In this document: positions 53,220 through 61,222 of the stretch, piece after piece
Layout: each line of letters begins with the position of its first letter
Numbering within the stretch: position 1 is the first letter of the stretch
NCBI RefSeq assembly: GCF_014200015.1
Contig: NZ_JACHOT010000002.1
Coordinates: forward strand, 248,001-312,000
DNA from: Aminobacter niigataensis
Lineage (GTDB): Bacteria > Pseudomonadota > Alphaproteobacteria > Rhizobiales > Rhizobiaceae
Direction: 5' to 3'
DNA length: 64,000 nt
Notes under the pieces: model-generated
Seen by the model: the letters and a program-made list of their open reading frames with translations, nothing else
Databases searched by the model: none
What the model was told of the DNA's origin: nothing
Made by a program: the position numbers and the translations under genes

Positions 53220-53699
53220 TCACCCGCGCCGCGCCGCCTCGATCGCCGCGACGTCGATCTTCCTCATGTCCATCATTGCCGCAAACGCCCGTTTTGCCTC
53301 GGCGCCGCCGGCAGCCATCGCATCGGTCAGCACGCGCGGCGTGATCTGCCAGTTGACGCCCCACTTGTCCTTGCACCAGCCGCAGGCGCTCTCCTGCCCG
53401 CCATTGCCGACGATGGCGTTCCAGTAGCGATCGGTCTCCTCCTGGTCGTCGGTGGCGATCTGGAACGAGAAGGCCTCGTTGTGCTTGAACACCGGCCCGC
53501 CGTTGAGGCCGATGCAGGGAACGCCGGCGACGGTGAAATCGACCGTCAGCACGTCGCCCTCCTTGCCCGAGGGATAGTCGCCCGGCGCGCGGTGGACGGC
53601 ATGTACTGCGCTGTCGGGAAAGACCGTTACGTAAAAGCGGGCCGCATCCTCGGCGTCCTTGTCGTACCACAGGCAGATCGTGTTCTTGGCGATGGCCAT
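53220..53699 (-). CDS. VOC-family PhnB-like protein
   Basis: 159 residues. NTICLWYDKDAEDAARFYVT, VDFTVAGVPCIGLNGGPVF, HNEAFSFQIATDDQEETDRY and CGWCKDKWGVNWQITPRVL are the pattern of PhnB/DUF899-side VOC proteins annotated as 3-demethylubiquinone methyltransferase-like. The enzyme activity is not established. AAAGGAACG precedes the ATG at 53699. The last 30 residues are Ala-rich. It is transcribed convergently to the GNAT gene. Confidence 0.86.
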   Translation of the reverse strand: MAIAKNTICLWYDKDAEDAARFYVTVFPDSAVHAVHRAPGDYPSGKEGDVLTVDFTVAGVPCIGLNGGPVFKHNEAFSFQIATDDQEETDRYWNAIVGNGGQESACGWCKDKWGVNWQITPRVLTDAMAAGGAEAKRAFAAMMDMRKIDVAAIEAARRG

Positions 53700-53938
53700 T
53701 GCGCGTTCCTTTCGCTTGGGAGCCAATTAACCCGCCCGCACCCTTTCGACATAGGGGGGCAACGGCCTTTGTCCACCCCCGGAAGCCGTGGCCGAAAAGA
53801 CCGGGCAACTTGTCGGGAGCCGCCCCGGTCATTCGTCCTCTGTAGGCAAAGCGCAAGGACTGGATATCTGGCCATGAGAAAGAGCCACAATCACGCACAT
53901 CGTTCTTGGCACCATCATGCAAACACGGGAGCCTTTCG

Positions 53939-54589
53939 ATGACCCCCACCATCACGGCATTTGAACGCTCGCCCGACCGCGGCAAGGGACAGGCACGTGA
54001 CATGCGTGTTCGTTGGGCGCTCGAGGAAGTAGGCCAGCCCTACGACGTCCGTCTTGTCTCGTTCAGCGAGATGAAGCAGCCCGCCCATCGTGCGCTACAA
54101 CCGTTCGGTCAGATTCCGACCTACGAGGAAGGCGATCTCGCCTTGTTCGAGTCAGGCGCGATCGTGTTCCATATCGCGGAGCGTTATGCCAGCCTGCTGC
54201 CCGAGGATGCCAATGCGCGTGCGCGCGCCATCACATGGATGTTTGCCGCGCTCAGTACGATCGAGCCGCCGATCCTCGAACGGGAAAGCACAGGGTACCT
54301 GGAACGAGACAAGACCTGGTACGCGGAGCGCTTGCTCATGCTTGAGGATCGCATCCGCAACCGGCTGGGCGACCTTTCCCGTCGCCTGGGCAAAGCCGAC
54401 TGGCTCGACGGCGCGTTTAGCGCCGGCGACCTCGTGATGGTGGGCGTGCTGCGCAGGTTGAACGGATCGGGCCTGCTCGAGGAGTTTCCGAACCTCGCCG
54501 CCTATGTCGCCCGCGGCGAAGCGCGGCCGGCCTTCAAGCGTGCCTTCGATGCCCAATTGGCGGTTTTCACCGCCGCATCGTCAGGCTGA
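53939..54589 (+). CDS. Glutathione S-transferase family protein
   Basis: 216 residues. Thioredoxin-like N-domain TPTITAFERSPDRGKG with MRVRWALEEVGQPYDVRLVS and the glutathione-binding PFGQIPTYEEGDLALFESGA. The C-terminal helical domain ends with NLAAYVARGEARPAFKRAFD. Detoxification or isomerisation with glutathione is the family role; the substrate is unknown. No cysteine active site is seen in the N-domain, so a Ser or Tyr class is likely. Confidence 0.87.
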   Translation: MTPTITAFERSPDRGKGQARDMRVRWALEEVGQPYDVRLVSFSEMKQPAHRALQPFGQIPTYEEGDLALFESGAIVFHIAERYASLLPEDANARARAITWMFAALSTIEPPILERESTGYLERDKTWYAERLLMLEDRIRNRLGDLSRRLGKADWLDGAFSAGDLVMVGVLRRLNGSGLLEEFPNLAAYVARGEARPAFKRAFDAQLAVFTAASSG

Positions 54590-54623
54590 TCGAGGCTGCT
54601 CCGGGGGCCCTATCACCCGCGTC

Positions 54624-55595
54624 CTACGCCGGCTGCACCTCGATCGTCACATGCGACAGGTCGTGGATGTGGGCGAGCTTCGACTTGTAGCTCTCGGGCG
54701 TCGCCGGCGCGCTCGATTTCAGCGCCACGATCGCCGCGTGATGGCCGGGCCCCACCTGCCAGACATGCAGGTCGGTGATCACATCCCTGTCGGTCTCCAC
54801 CGCCTCGCGGATCTCATCGGGCAGGTCCTCACCCGAGGGCACGTAGTCGACCAGCACGCGCCCGGCATCGCGGATCAGCGTCCATGACCAGCGCGCGATG
54901 ACCACCGCGCCGACGATGCCCATGGCCGGGTCGATCCATTGCAGCCCGTAGATCGCCCCCATCACCAGCGCGAAGATGGCGAGCACCGAGGTCAGCGCAT
55001 CGGCCAGCACGTGCACATAGGCGGCGCGCAGGTTGTTGTCGTGCCCATGGCCATGTCCATGAGCGTGGTCGTGGTCGTGGCCATGCCCGTGATGGCCGCC
55101 ATCATGCAGCAGCCAGGCGCTGGCGAGGTTCACGGCCAGCCCGACCACCGCGATGATCGCCGCCTCGCGAAAACTGATCGCCACCGGGTTCATCAGCCTG
55201 GCCACGCTCTCCCAGCCTATGTAGATCGCCACGATCGCCAGGATCACGGCACTTGCGAAGGCGGCAAGGTCGCCCACCTTGCCGGTGCCAAAGGTGAAGC
55301 GCGGGTTGTGCGCCTGCCGCCGCGCGAACACATAGGCAAGAGCCGCGATCAGCATCGCCGCTGCATGGGTCGACATGTGCCAGCCGTCGGCCACCAGCGC
55401 CATCGAGCCGTAGATCGTGCCGGCGACGATCTCGATCACCATCATGGCAGTCGTCAGCGCGATCACCAGCATCGTCCGCCGCGCGTTGCGGTCGTGGCGC
55501 TCGCCCAGGAAGACATGGCTGTGCGCCGGCTCGAACGGTTGGTCATGGTGATGGTCATGCCCGTGATGGTGGCCGTGCGGATGGTCGTGGCTCAT
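54624..55595 (-). CDS. dmeF: Cation diffusion facilitator, DmeF type
   Basis: A 323-residue CDF exporter with six spans. The N-terminus is very His-rich (SHDHPHGHHHGHDHHHDQ), as is the loop between spans 4 and 5 (HDGGHHGHGHDHDHAHGHGH). Transport-site residues are in LVADGWHMSTHAAAML and LADALTSVLAIFALV. A cytosolic domain follows. It exports Co2+ and probably Ni2+ in exchange for protons, as shown for DmeF of rhizobia. It overlaps dmeR by four bases and is co-transcribed with it. Confidence 0.93.
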   Translation of the reverse strand: MSHDHPHGHHHGHDHHHDQPFEPAHSHVFLGERHDRNARRTMLVIALTTAMMVIEIVAGTIYGSMALVADGWHMSTHAAAMLIAALAYVFARRQAHNPRFTFGTGKVGDLAAFASAVILAIVAIYIGWESVARLMNPVAISFREAAIIAVVGLAVNLASAWLLHDGGHHGHGHDHDHAHGHGHGHDNNLRAAYVHVLADALTSVLAIFALVMGAIYGLQWIDPAMGIVGAVVIARWSWTLIRDAGRVLVDYVPSGEDLPDEIREAVETDRDVITDLHVWQVGPGHHAAIVALKSSAPATPESYKSKLAHIHDLSHVTIEVQPA

Positions 55596-55864
55596 TTCAG
55601 ATAGGTCCTGATGACGTCGATCAACTCTTCGCCGCCGCGCTGGCGCTCTGTAGCATCGGCGGGGGCGAGCACGTGGTCGCGGATGTGGTCTTCCATCAGC
55701 TCGGCGGTCAGCCCGCCGACGGCGCCGCGTACCGAGGCGACCAGTTGCAGAACGTCGGCGCAGCCGAGCTCGGCCTCCAGCGCCCGCTCCACCGCCTCGA
55801 CCTGGCCCTTGATGCGCCGCACCCGCGCAAGCAGCTTGGCCTTTTCCTTGATGACATGCGACAT
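55592..55864 (-). CDS. dmeR: Nickel/cobalt-responsive repressor DmeR (RcnR/CsoR family)
   Basis: A 90-residue all-helical metal-sensing repressor. Candidate ligands His3, Cys35, His60 and His64 occupy the positions used by E. coli RcnR (in MSHVIKE, AELGCADVLQ and LMEDHIRDHVL). Binding Ni or Co is expected to release the operator and switch on dmeRF. It is the first gene of the pair. The operator with a G6 tract lies about 17 bases upstream of the start. Confidence 0.93.
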   Translation of the reverse strand: MSHVIKEKAKLLARVRRIKGQVEAVERALEAELGCADVLQLVASVRGAVGGLTAELMEDHIRDHVLAPADATERQRGGEELIDVIRTYLK

Positions 55865-55874
55865 CGCACCCTCG

Positions 55875-55898
55875 TTATAATATAGGGGGGTATCCTAT
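55875..55898. promoter_or_regulatory. DmeR-type operator with G6 tract
   Basis: TATA-GGGGGG-TAT lies at 55881-55893, with AT-rich flanks (TTATAA and CCTAT). The C/G homopolymer tract between AT inverted repeats is the form bound by RcnR and DmeR (for example ATAC-C tract-TAT reported for rhizobial dmeRF). It sits between divergent dmeR and the SDR gene, so it may affect both. Confidence 0.8.
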
Positions 55899-56035
55899 GT
55901 TTCCCCGCACTGATTGGCAATCCCCGGGATCGCTGGTTCCGCCACTGCACGCGAGCCGCCCGTTGACCGCGCCCGCCCTTCCCGCCACTGTCCGCCACTG
56001 GAATCGCCTCGCGGCAACAGTGACAGGAGCGGAAC

Positions 56036-56821
56036 ATGAGGCTCGACGGCAAGACGGCAATCGTCACGGGCGGCGCCAAGGGCATCGGTTATGCCGTTGC
56101 CGAGCGCCTGCTCAGCGAAGGCGCGCGCGTCGTCATCGCCGACATCGACCAGGAACAGGGCGACGCAGCCGAGCGCGACCTCGCCAAGCTCGGCAAGGCG
56201 CGTTTCGTCCGCGCCGATGTCGGCAAGCGCCTCGACGTGCACAATCTGGTGGCCTCTACGATCGACGCATTCGGCGACGTCGACGTTCTGGTCAACAATG
56301 CCGGCATCGATCACCAGGCCGATTTCCTCGACCTCACCGAGGACGATTTCGACCGCGTGCTCAGGGTCAACCTCAAGGGTGCCTTCCTCGCCGGCCAGGC
56401 TGTGGCCCGGATCATGGTCGAAAGGGTCACGGCCGGTGGTGCGCCGGGCTCGATCGTCAACATGTCGTCAGTCAATGCCGTGGTCGCGATCGCCGACCAA
56501 GTACCCTATGCCGTGTCCAAGGGCGGCATCGCCCAGCTCACCTCCGTCATGGCGCTGGGCCTTGCGCCCTACGGCATCCGCGTCAACGCCATCGGCCCCG
56601 GCTCGATCTCGACCGACATGCTGGCGCGCGTAAACGCCGACCCGGCAGCCATGGCGCGCGTCCTGTCACGCACGCCGCTCGGCCGCATCGGCGAGCCCGG
56701 GGAGATCGCCGCGATCGCCGCTTTCCTGGCTTCCGACGACGCCAGCTACATCACCGGCCAGACCATTTTTGCCGATGGCGGGCGACTCGCGCTCAACTAC
56801 ACGGTGCCTGCCAAGAGCTGA
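56036..56821 (+). CDS. Short-chain dehydrogenase/reductase
   Basis: 261 residues of the classical SDR fold. The NAD(P) motif is VTGGAKGIGYAVAERL, followed by NNAGID, catalytic Ser in NMSSVNAVVAIADQVPY, and Tyr/Lys in PYAVSKGG. The C-terminus SDDASYITGQTIFADGG is typical. Asp in ADIDQ suggests NAD preference. The substrate is unknown; it resembles FabG or glucose 1-dehydrogenase-type members. It diverges from dmeR. Confidence 0.9.
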   Translation: MRLDGKTAIVTGGAKGIGYAVAERLLSEGARVVIADIDQEQGDAAERDLAKLGKARFVRADVGKRLDVHNLVASTIDAFGDVDVLVNNAGIDHQADFLDLTEDDFDRVLRVNLKGAFLAGQAVARIMVERVTAGGAPGSIVNMSSVNAVVAIADQVPYAVSKGGIAQLTSVMALGLAPYGIRVNAIGPGSISTDMLARVNADPAAMARVLSRTPLGRIGEPGEIAAIAAFLASDDASYITGQTIFADGGRLALNYTVPAKS

Positions 56822-56894
56822 CCGAGGGCGGCAGGCGGGCTTGTTGGAATGCAGAGTGAGACAGGCCTGAACTGAATCTCGATACGCCGACCGG

Positions 56895-56918
56895 CTCCTG
56901 ACAGAGGGCTGTCAGGAG
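56895..56918. promoter_or_regulatory. Perfect inverted repeat, candidate WYL-regulator operator (copy 1)
   Basis: Arms CTCCTGACAG and CTGTCAGGAG are exact reverse complements around AGGG. It is followed by GGCTGTGCGATACT, where GATACT is a possible -10. It lies 44 bases before the DUF1127 gene start. The same element occurs at 57767-57790 with the same spacing to GTGCGAT. Confidence 0.8.
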
Positions 56919-56961
56919 GGCTGTGCGATACTCCTCCCGTAAAAGAATTGGAGGATCAGTC

Positions 56962-57135
56962 ATGAGCTCGTTCACCCCCGACATCTTCCGCGCGGTCAGG
57001 CATTATGCCGGCAAGATCAGGACCATCCACAACGAGATCCGCACCGAGCGCTTCCTGAATTCGCTCCCCGCCGATCTTCGCAAGGACATCGGCTGGCCCG
57101 ACCGCTTCGGCTCGCGCCGGGCCGACAGCAACTGA
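56962..57135 (+). CDS. DUF1127 small protein
   Basis: 57 residues: MSSFTPDIFRAVRHYAGKIR then SLPADLRKDIGWPDRF, the DUF1127 (YjiS-like) core with LPxxLxxDIGWP-type ending. Related alphaproteobacterial small proteins bind RNA or affect phosphate and carbon metabolism in a few species. GGAGGATCAG precedes the ATG. A DJ-1 gene follows after 26 bases in the same operon, behind the inverted repeat at 56895. Confidence 0.85.
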   Translation: MSSFTPDIFRAVRHYAGKIRTIHNEIRTERFLNSLPADLRKDIGWPDRFGSRRADSN

Positions 57136-57161
57136 CAGGGCTGGCAGGAAAGGACGCACCA

Positions 57162-57773
57162 ATGACCGCCTCGAAAACCATCGGCGTTCTCTTCATCGAG
57201 GGCTACGCAGACTGGGAATACGGCATGCTTGCCGCCTCGGCGGTCGAGTGGTTCGGCGCACGCGCCATTGCGATTTCGCCGCACGCATCGCCGCTGACCT
57301 CCATCGCGGGCTTCCGCCTCGATGCCGCACGCGGTGCCAATCCGGCGGAAAACCAGGATCTCGATGCGGTTGCGGTCATCGGCTCCGACGGCTGGGCGGC
57401 GAAGGATGCACCAGACGTTTCGCCGCTGCTCAAGGCGGTGGCCGCGCGCGGCGGCGTGGTCGGCGGCATCTGCGCCGGCACGCTTGCGCTCGCCCGTGCC
57501 GGCCTCTTCGAAGACGTCGGCCACACCAGCAACGGCCGCGACTGGATCCTCGGCCATGAGCCCGCTTATGCCGGCGCTGCGAACTATCGCGACGTGCCGC
57601 ATGCGGTTGCCGACAACAACATCGTCTCGGCGCCGGGATCGGCGCCGGGGACCTTCGCTGCGGCCTTCCTTGAGACGCTCTATCCCGAGCAGGCCGGCCA
57701 GATCGGCGAGATGCGCGTCATGTTCGCGCGCGAGCATGCCGTGGTCACGCGCGAACATGGTGACGGCTCCTGA
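57162..57773 (+). CDS. DJ-1/PfpI family protein
   Basis: 203 residues. DJ-1/PfpI fold with nucleophile elbow Cys104 in VVGGICAGTLALA, upstream GYADWEYGMLAASAVEWFG and the acidic partner in VIGSDGWAAKD. Related proteins are glyoxalase III, deglycase or stress proteins; the true role is unknown here. The stop codon lies within the second inverted repeat (57767-57790), so the operator of the next gene overlaps this coding end. Confidence 0.87.
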   Translation: MTASKTIGVLFIEGYADWEYGMLAASAVEWFGARAIAISPHASPLTSIAGFRLDAARGANPAENQDLDAVAVIGSDGWAAKDAPDVSPLLKAVAARGGVVGGICAGTLALARAGLFEDVGHTSNGRDWILGHEPAYAGAANYRDVPHAVADNNIVSAPGSAPGTFAAAFLETLYPEQAGQIGEMRVMFAREHAVVTREHGDGS

Positions 57774-57790
57774 CAATACGCTGTCAGGAG
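57767..57790. promoter_or_regulatory. Inverted repeat, candidate WYL-regulator operator (copy 2)
   Basis: Arms CTCCTGACA and TGTCAGGAG around six bases, total length the same as copy 1. Followed by GCCTGTGCGATGAT. It overlaps the stop of the DJ-1 gene and lies 168 bases before the WYL regulator gene, suggesting autoregulation. Confidence 0.78.
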
Positions 57791-57957
57791 GCCTGTGCGA
57801 TGATAGAGTGAAGAGGTTCGCGTTCCGAGGTGCTTGGCTTTGCTCGGTGCCGAGTACGAGATGGCACGCCGGACCGGCTTTTTGACCACGCGCATTGTCA
57901 TCGACGCCAGGCGCCCCCACTTGGCCAAGAACAGCGCGAGACCTTGAGGGGTAATCG

Positions 57958-58674
57958 ATGAGACGCGCCGACAGGCTGTTCCAGATCGTACAGCATCTCC
58001 GAGGTGGCCGCCTGGTCACCGCGCACAAGCTCGGCGCGTGGCTCGAGGTCTCCGAGCGCACGATCTATCGCGACATCGCCGACCTGCAATCGACGGGTGT
58101 GCCGATCGATGGCGAGGCCGGGGTGGGCTACATGATGAGGGAAGGTTTCGACCTTCCGCCGCTGATGTTCACACGAGACGAAATCGTCGCCCTGGTTGCC
58201 GGCGCCCGCATGGTCCGCGCCTTCGGCGGTGCCGCCATGGCGCGTGCCGCCGACGAGGCCCTGGTCAAGATCGGTGCGGTCCTGCCGGACTCGGAAAAGG
58301 ACCGCATTGCCCGCACCGAGATCCACACGCCGATGTGGGTCGTCTCCGACGCCGACCGCGAGGCGATCGACCTGATCGAGCGCGCCGTCGAAAAACGACA
58401 GGTGCTCAAGCTCGATTACAATGACGAGGCCGGCCGCGGCTCGGCGCGCGACGTGCGTCCGCTCGGCCTGTGGTTCTGGGGCAAGGTCTGGACGCTGATC
58501 GCCTGGTGCGAGATGCGCAACGACTTCCGCGCCTTCCGCATCGACCGCATCGCCTCTGTCGACTCCGCCGGCCGCACCTTCAAGCCCGAGCGCGGCAAGC
58601 TTCTGGTCGATTATTACCGCAGTGTCGAACGCAGCGAATCCTTTGGCACTCCCGATCGCAATTCCCGCGGCTGA
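57958..58674 (+). CDS. YafY-type HTH/WYL-domain transcriptional regulator
   Basis: 238 residues. The N-terminal winged helix (MRRADRLFQIVQHLRGGRLV, SERTIYRDIADLQSTGVPI) is of the DeoR-like HTH_11 type. A WYL effector domain lies at about 135-205 (VEKRQVLKLDYNDEAGRGSA, DVRPLGLWFWGKVWTLIAWC, DFRAFRIDRIASV). Such regulators sense nucleotides, nucleic acids or other ligands. Its target is probably the CTCCTGACA inverted repeat found before it and before the DUF1127/DJ-1 operon. A terminator follows at 58702. Confidence 0.9.
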   Translation: MRRADRLFQIVQHLRGGRLVTAHKLGAWLEVSERTIYRDIADLQSTGVPIDGEAGVGYMMREGFDLPPLMFTRDEIVALVAGARMVRAFGGAAMARAADEALVKIGAVLPDSEKDRIARTEIHTPMWVVSDADREAIDLIERAVEKRQVLKLDYNDEAGRGSARDVRPLGLWFWGKVWTLIAWCEMRNDFRAFRIDRIASVDSAGRTFKPERGKLLVDYYRSVERSESFGTPDRNSRG

Positions 58675-58701
58675 CGCATCCTCCCAGCGTCAGCCTCTTG
58701 A

Positions 58702-58730
58702 AAAGCCCGGCCAGAAGCCGGGCTTTTTTT
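58702..58730 (+). terminator. Rho-independent terminator of the WYL regulator gene
   Basis: Stem AAAGCCCGGC / GCCGGGCTTT with loop CAGAA, followed by more T residues (TTTTTTT in all). It begins 28 bases after the stop at 58674. Confidence 0.92.
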
Positions 58731-58832
58731 ACATTGGCACAAGCGTTGATCAGGCCCGCATCCTTGATGTTGGGAAGGGTTCAGTCCAGTTGGGGCGCGC
58801 CGAATAGTCCGGCAACCGGAGACATCGCCGAC

Positions 58833-59267
58833 ATGAACATGGACATCCACGAGATCAACGGCGCCTGCCACTGCGGCACGGTCCGCCTGCGCGTCAGGCT
58901 CTCGGACGGCCTGCGCAGCGCGCGGCGCTGCACCTGCTCCTACTGCCGCATGAAGGGCGCCGTCGCCTTGTCGGCCGACCTTGGCGGCGTCGATGTCATG
59001 GCTGGCGAAGAAGCGCTCACCATCTACCAGTTCAACACCATGGCGGCGAAGCACTACTTCTGCTCGAAATGTGGCATTTACACCCACCACCAACGGCGGT
59101 CGAACCCCAACCAGTACGGTGTCAACGCTGCCTGCCTCGAAGGCATAAGCCCGTTCGACTTCACCGAGATTCCGGTCATGGACGGCATCAACCATCCCTC
59201 CGACCGTAAGGGCTGCACATCAGGGTCGGGAATCGCCGGTACGCTGAAATTCATCGCCACTGAATAG
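58833..59267 (+). CDS. GFA-family (CENP-V) zinc protein
   Basis: 144 residues. Zinc motifs GACHCGTV (CxC), CTCSYCRMKG (CxCxxC) and YFCSKCGIYTHHQ (CxxC) are all intact. It is a distinct sequence from the GFA protein at 25360-25839. A second start codon two residues in (MDIHEI) is possible. The substrate is unknown; the family includes glutathione adduct enzymes but few have been proved. Confidence 0.87.
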   Translation: MNMDIHEINGACHCGTVRLRVRLSDGLRSARRCTCSYCRMKGAVALSADLGGVDVMAGEEALTIYQFNTMAAKHYFCSKCGIYTHHQRRSNPNQYGVNAACLEGISPFDFTEIPVMDGINHPSDRKGCTSGSGIAGTLKFIATE

Positions 59268-59321
59268 GTACCAACGCCGGCGTTGCAATCCGCGCGCCGG
59301 CGGCTGAACGCATCCTGCCGC

Positions 59322-60125
59322 TCAGCCTCGCCTGCTTGCCTTGACCATCCAGGCTCGTGCAGCAAGGCTGATCGGGCCCGTTGCCCCCAGGCGCTCGGCC
59401 AGCCGCGCCTTGAGCCTTGCCCTGTGATCCTCGGTCAGGCTCATGCAGTAGCCGGGTGCCGGACCAGCGCCCAGCGTGAACGGTTGCCAGAACGCCTCGA
59501 AATCCTCGAACCGGGTTTCGATCTCGACCGGCGCGATGGCAACCTCGCGCCAACCGGCCTCCCGGCACAGCGCCAGCAGCCCTTCCCTCGTGCAGAACGG
59601 AAACCGGGCGCCTTCGCCGAGCTTTGCAGCATCCGGATCGATCTCCACGGCAGCCTTCCAGAACGCGTGGATGAAACCGATGCCGCCGCCGGGGTAGTCC
59701 CAGACATAAAACGACAGCAGGCCGTCCGGCTTCAGCACCCGCTGCATCTCCGCTAGTGCCGCCGGCCTGTCCGGAATGAAGTTGAGCACCAGCCCCGACG
59801 TAACGACGTCGATGCTTGCCGGTTGCGCCGGCAGCTTCAGCGCATCCGCCACCTGGAAGCTGGCGCGCCCGTCGCCGATCGCTGCGCGGGCATGCGCGAC
59901 AAAGTCGGCCGACGGGTCGATGGAAAGGATCGAGCGCGGCGCGGCACCTGCCAGTATGGCTGCCGTCGACGCGCCGGTGCCGCAACCGATCTCCAGCCAT
60001 GCGGCCTGCTCGGGCGGCGACAGCCAGGGGACGAATTTTTCAGCCACCAGCCGGCTCCACCGGCCCATGTAATGTTCGTAGCTCTTGCCGGCACTCCAGG
60101 CGTCGAATGCAGCGGAACCGCTCAT
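59322..60125 (-). CDS. Class I SAM-dependent methyltransferase
   Basis: 267 residues. Motif I is AAWLEIGCGTGASTAAILAG, the acidic loop is SIDPSADFVAHARAAIGD and motif IV-like VVTSGLVLNFIPDRPAALAE follows. FYVWDYPGGGIGFIHAFWKA is characteristic of the UbiE/ArsM-like Methyltransf_11 group with unknown substrate. The ATG at 60125 (MSGSAAFDAW) is preferred because GAGG lies seven bases upstream; a TTG at 60164 would add 13 polar residues. Confidence 0.87.
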   Translation of the reverse strand: MSGSAAFDAWSAGKSYEHYMGRWSRLVAEKFVPWLSPPEQAAWLEIGCGTGASTAAILAGAAPRSILSIDPSADFVAHARAAIGDGRASFQVADALKLPAQPASIDVVTSGLVLNFIPDRPAALAEMQRVLKPDGLLSFYVWDYPGGGIGFIHAFWKAAVEIDPDAAKLGEGARFPFCTREGLLALCREAGWREVAIAPVEIETRFEDFEAFWQPFTLGAGPAPGYCMSLTEDHRARLKARLAERLGATGPISLAARAWMVKASRRG

Positions 60126-60238
60126 CTCCGACCTCGATGTTTCAGGCGAATTTTCCTGAGACAACCATGCGCCCTCGCAAGCGGGCTCGGCAAATCAAAA
60201 CACCCGGCCAACGTCGGGCACCCGGCCTTTCGGCCACG

Positions 60239-60267
60239 AAAAAAGCCCGCATATCGCGGGCTTTTTT
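60239..60267 (-). terminator. Terminator downstream of trcR
   Basis: Minus strand stem AAAAGCCCGCGATATGCGGG-type: GCCCGC and GCGGGC pair around ATATC, flanked by A and T runs (AAAAAA and TTTTTT), so it can act in both directions. It starts 38 bases after the trcR stop. Confidence 0.85.
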
Positions 60268-60305
60268 AACTCTACCCCGCACCAAGTCGCGGGCGACGAA
60301 AAAGA

Positions 60306-60998
60306 CTATTCCTCGTCTTCGTCCGGGGTCTTCGACTTGAGCGCCGACAGCTTGGCGAACACCGCGTTGGCGTCGAGTTCCTTGTCCTCGTCCTTGGGCG
60401 CGGCCTGCTCCGGCGTCAGGCGCTCGGTCAGCGAGGCCGGCAGCAGCGTATCGCCGGTCGGTGCCGGGGCTTCGCGGCCGCGCGAGGCGCGCTGCACTTC
60501 GATGTCGAGATCGATCTGCGAGCACAGGCCGAGCGCCACCGGATCGAGCGGCGTCAGCGTCGCCATGTTCCAGTGCTTACGCTCGCGGATCTGCTCGATC
60601 GTCGCCTTGGTCGTGCCGACCAGGCGCGAGATCTGCGCGTCCTTGAGCTCGGGATGGTTCTTCACCAGCCAGTAGATGGCGTTCGGGCGATCCTGGCGCT
60701 TCGACAGCGGCGTGTAGCGCGGGCCCTTGCGCTTGCTCTCGGGCACGCGAACCTTGGGGTCCGACAGCTTCAGGCGGTGGTTGATGTCGCCCTCGCCCTT
60801 GGCGATCTCGGCGCGCGTCAGCTGGCCGGTCATGATCGGGTCCATGCCCTTGATGCCCTGGGCCGATTCGCCGTCGGCGATGGCCTTCACTTCGAGCGGG
60901 TGCAGCGAGCAGAACTGCGCGATCTGGTCGAACGAAAGTGCCGTGTTGTCGACCAGCCAGACAGCGGTCGCCTTGGGCATAAGCAGCGTATTGGCCAT
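60306..60998 (-). CDS. trcR: Cell cycle transcriptional regulator TrcR (DUF1013)
   Basis: 230 residues. The DUF1013 pattern is complete: ANTLLMPKATAVWLVDNTAL, SFDQIAQFCSLHPLEVKAIA, DPIMTGQLTRAEIAKGEGD and ISRLVGTTKATIEQIRERKH. Helix-turn-helix segments are visible at 25-50 and 120-145. The family is almost universal in alphaproteobacteria and is linked to cell-cycle gene control. The C-terminal 40 residues are acidic and disordered-looking. Confidence 0.93.
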   Translation of the reverse strand: MANTLLMPKATAVWLVDNTALSFDQIAQFCSLHPLEVKAIADGESAQGIKGMDPIMTGQLTRAEIAKGEGDINHRLKLSDPKVRVPESKRKGPRYTPLSKRQDRPNAIYWLVKNHPELKDAQISRLVGTTKATIEQIRERKHWNMATLTPLDPVALGLCSQIDLDIEVQRASRGREAPAPTGDTLLPASLTERLTPEQAAPKDEDKELDANAVFAKLSALKSKTPDEDEE

Positions 60999-61159
60999 GC
61001 GATATATCCTCTTCGCTCGCCCGCGTCCCTCACGCGGGCGGTGGATCAAGACCACCAGAAATTGGGAAATTCGGCCCGTATATAGACGTATTCGCCCGCC
61101 ACCGCAACGATTTTGGAACTGCCCGCAAACGCGCCGTTTCGCCCGCCATGCGACGCAAA

Positions 61160-61192
61160 AAGCCCCGCCTCCTGGTCTCAGGAAGCGGGGCT
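61160..61192 (-). terminator. Terminator of the GlcG-type gene
   Basis: On the minus strand AAGCCCCGC pairs with GCGGGGCTT and an inner TCCTG/CAGGA stem extends the hairpin; TTTTTGC follows. It starts 31 bases after the stop at 61223. Confidence 0.85.
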
Positions 61193-61222
61193 TCGTTGTG
61201 CCGGCAATGGTGCCGGACAGGC

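Noticed and set aside
55019-55102. Short tandem-like repeats of CATGGCCATG/GTGGTCGTG
   Set aside because: They encode the His-rich loop of DmeF and are explained by codon repetition, not by a separate repeat element or CRISPR.
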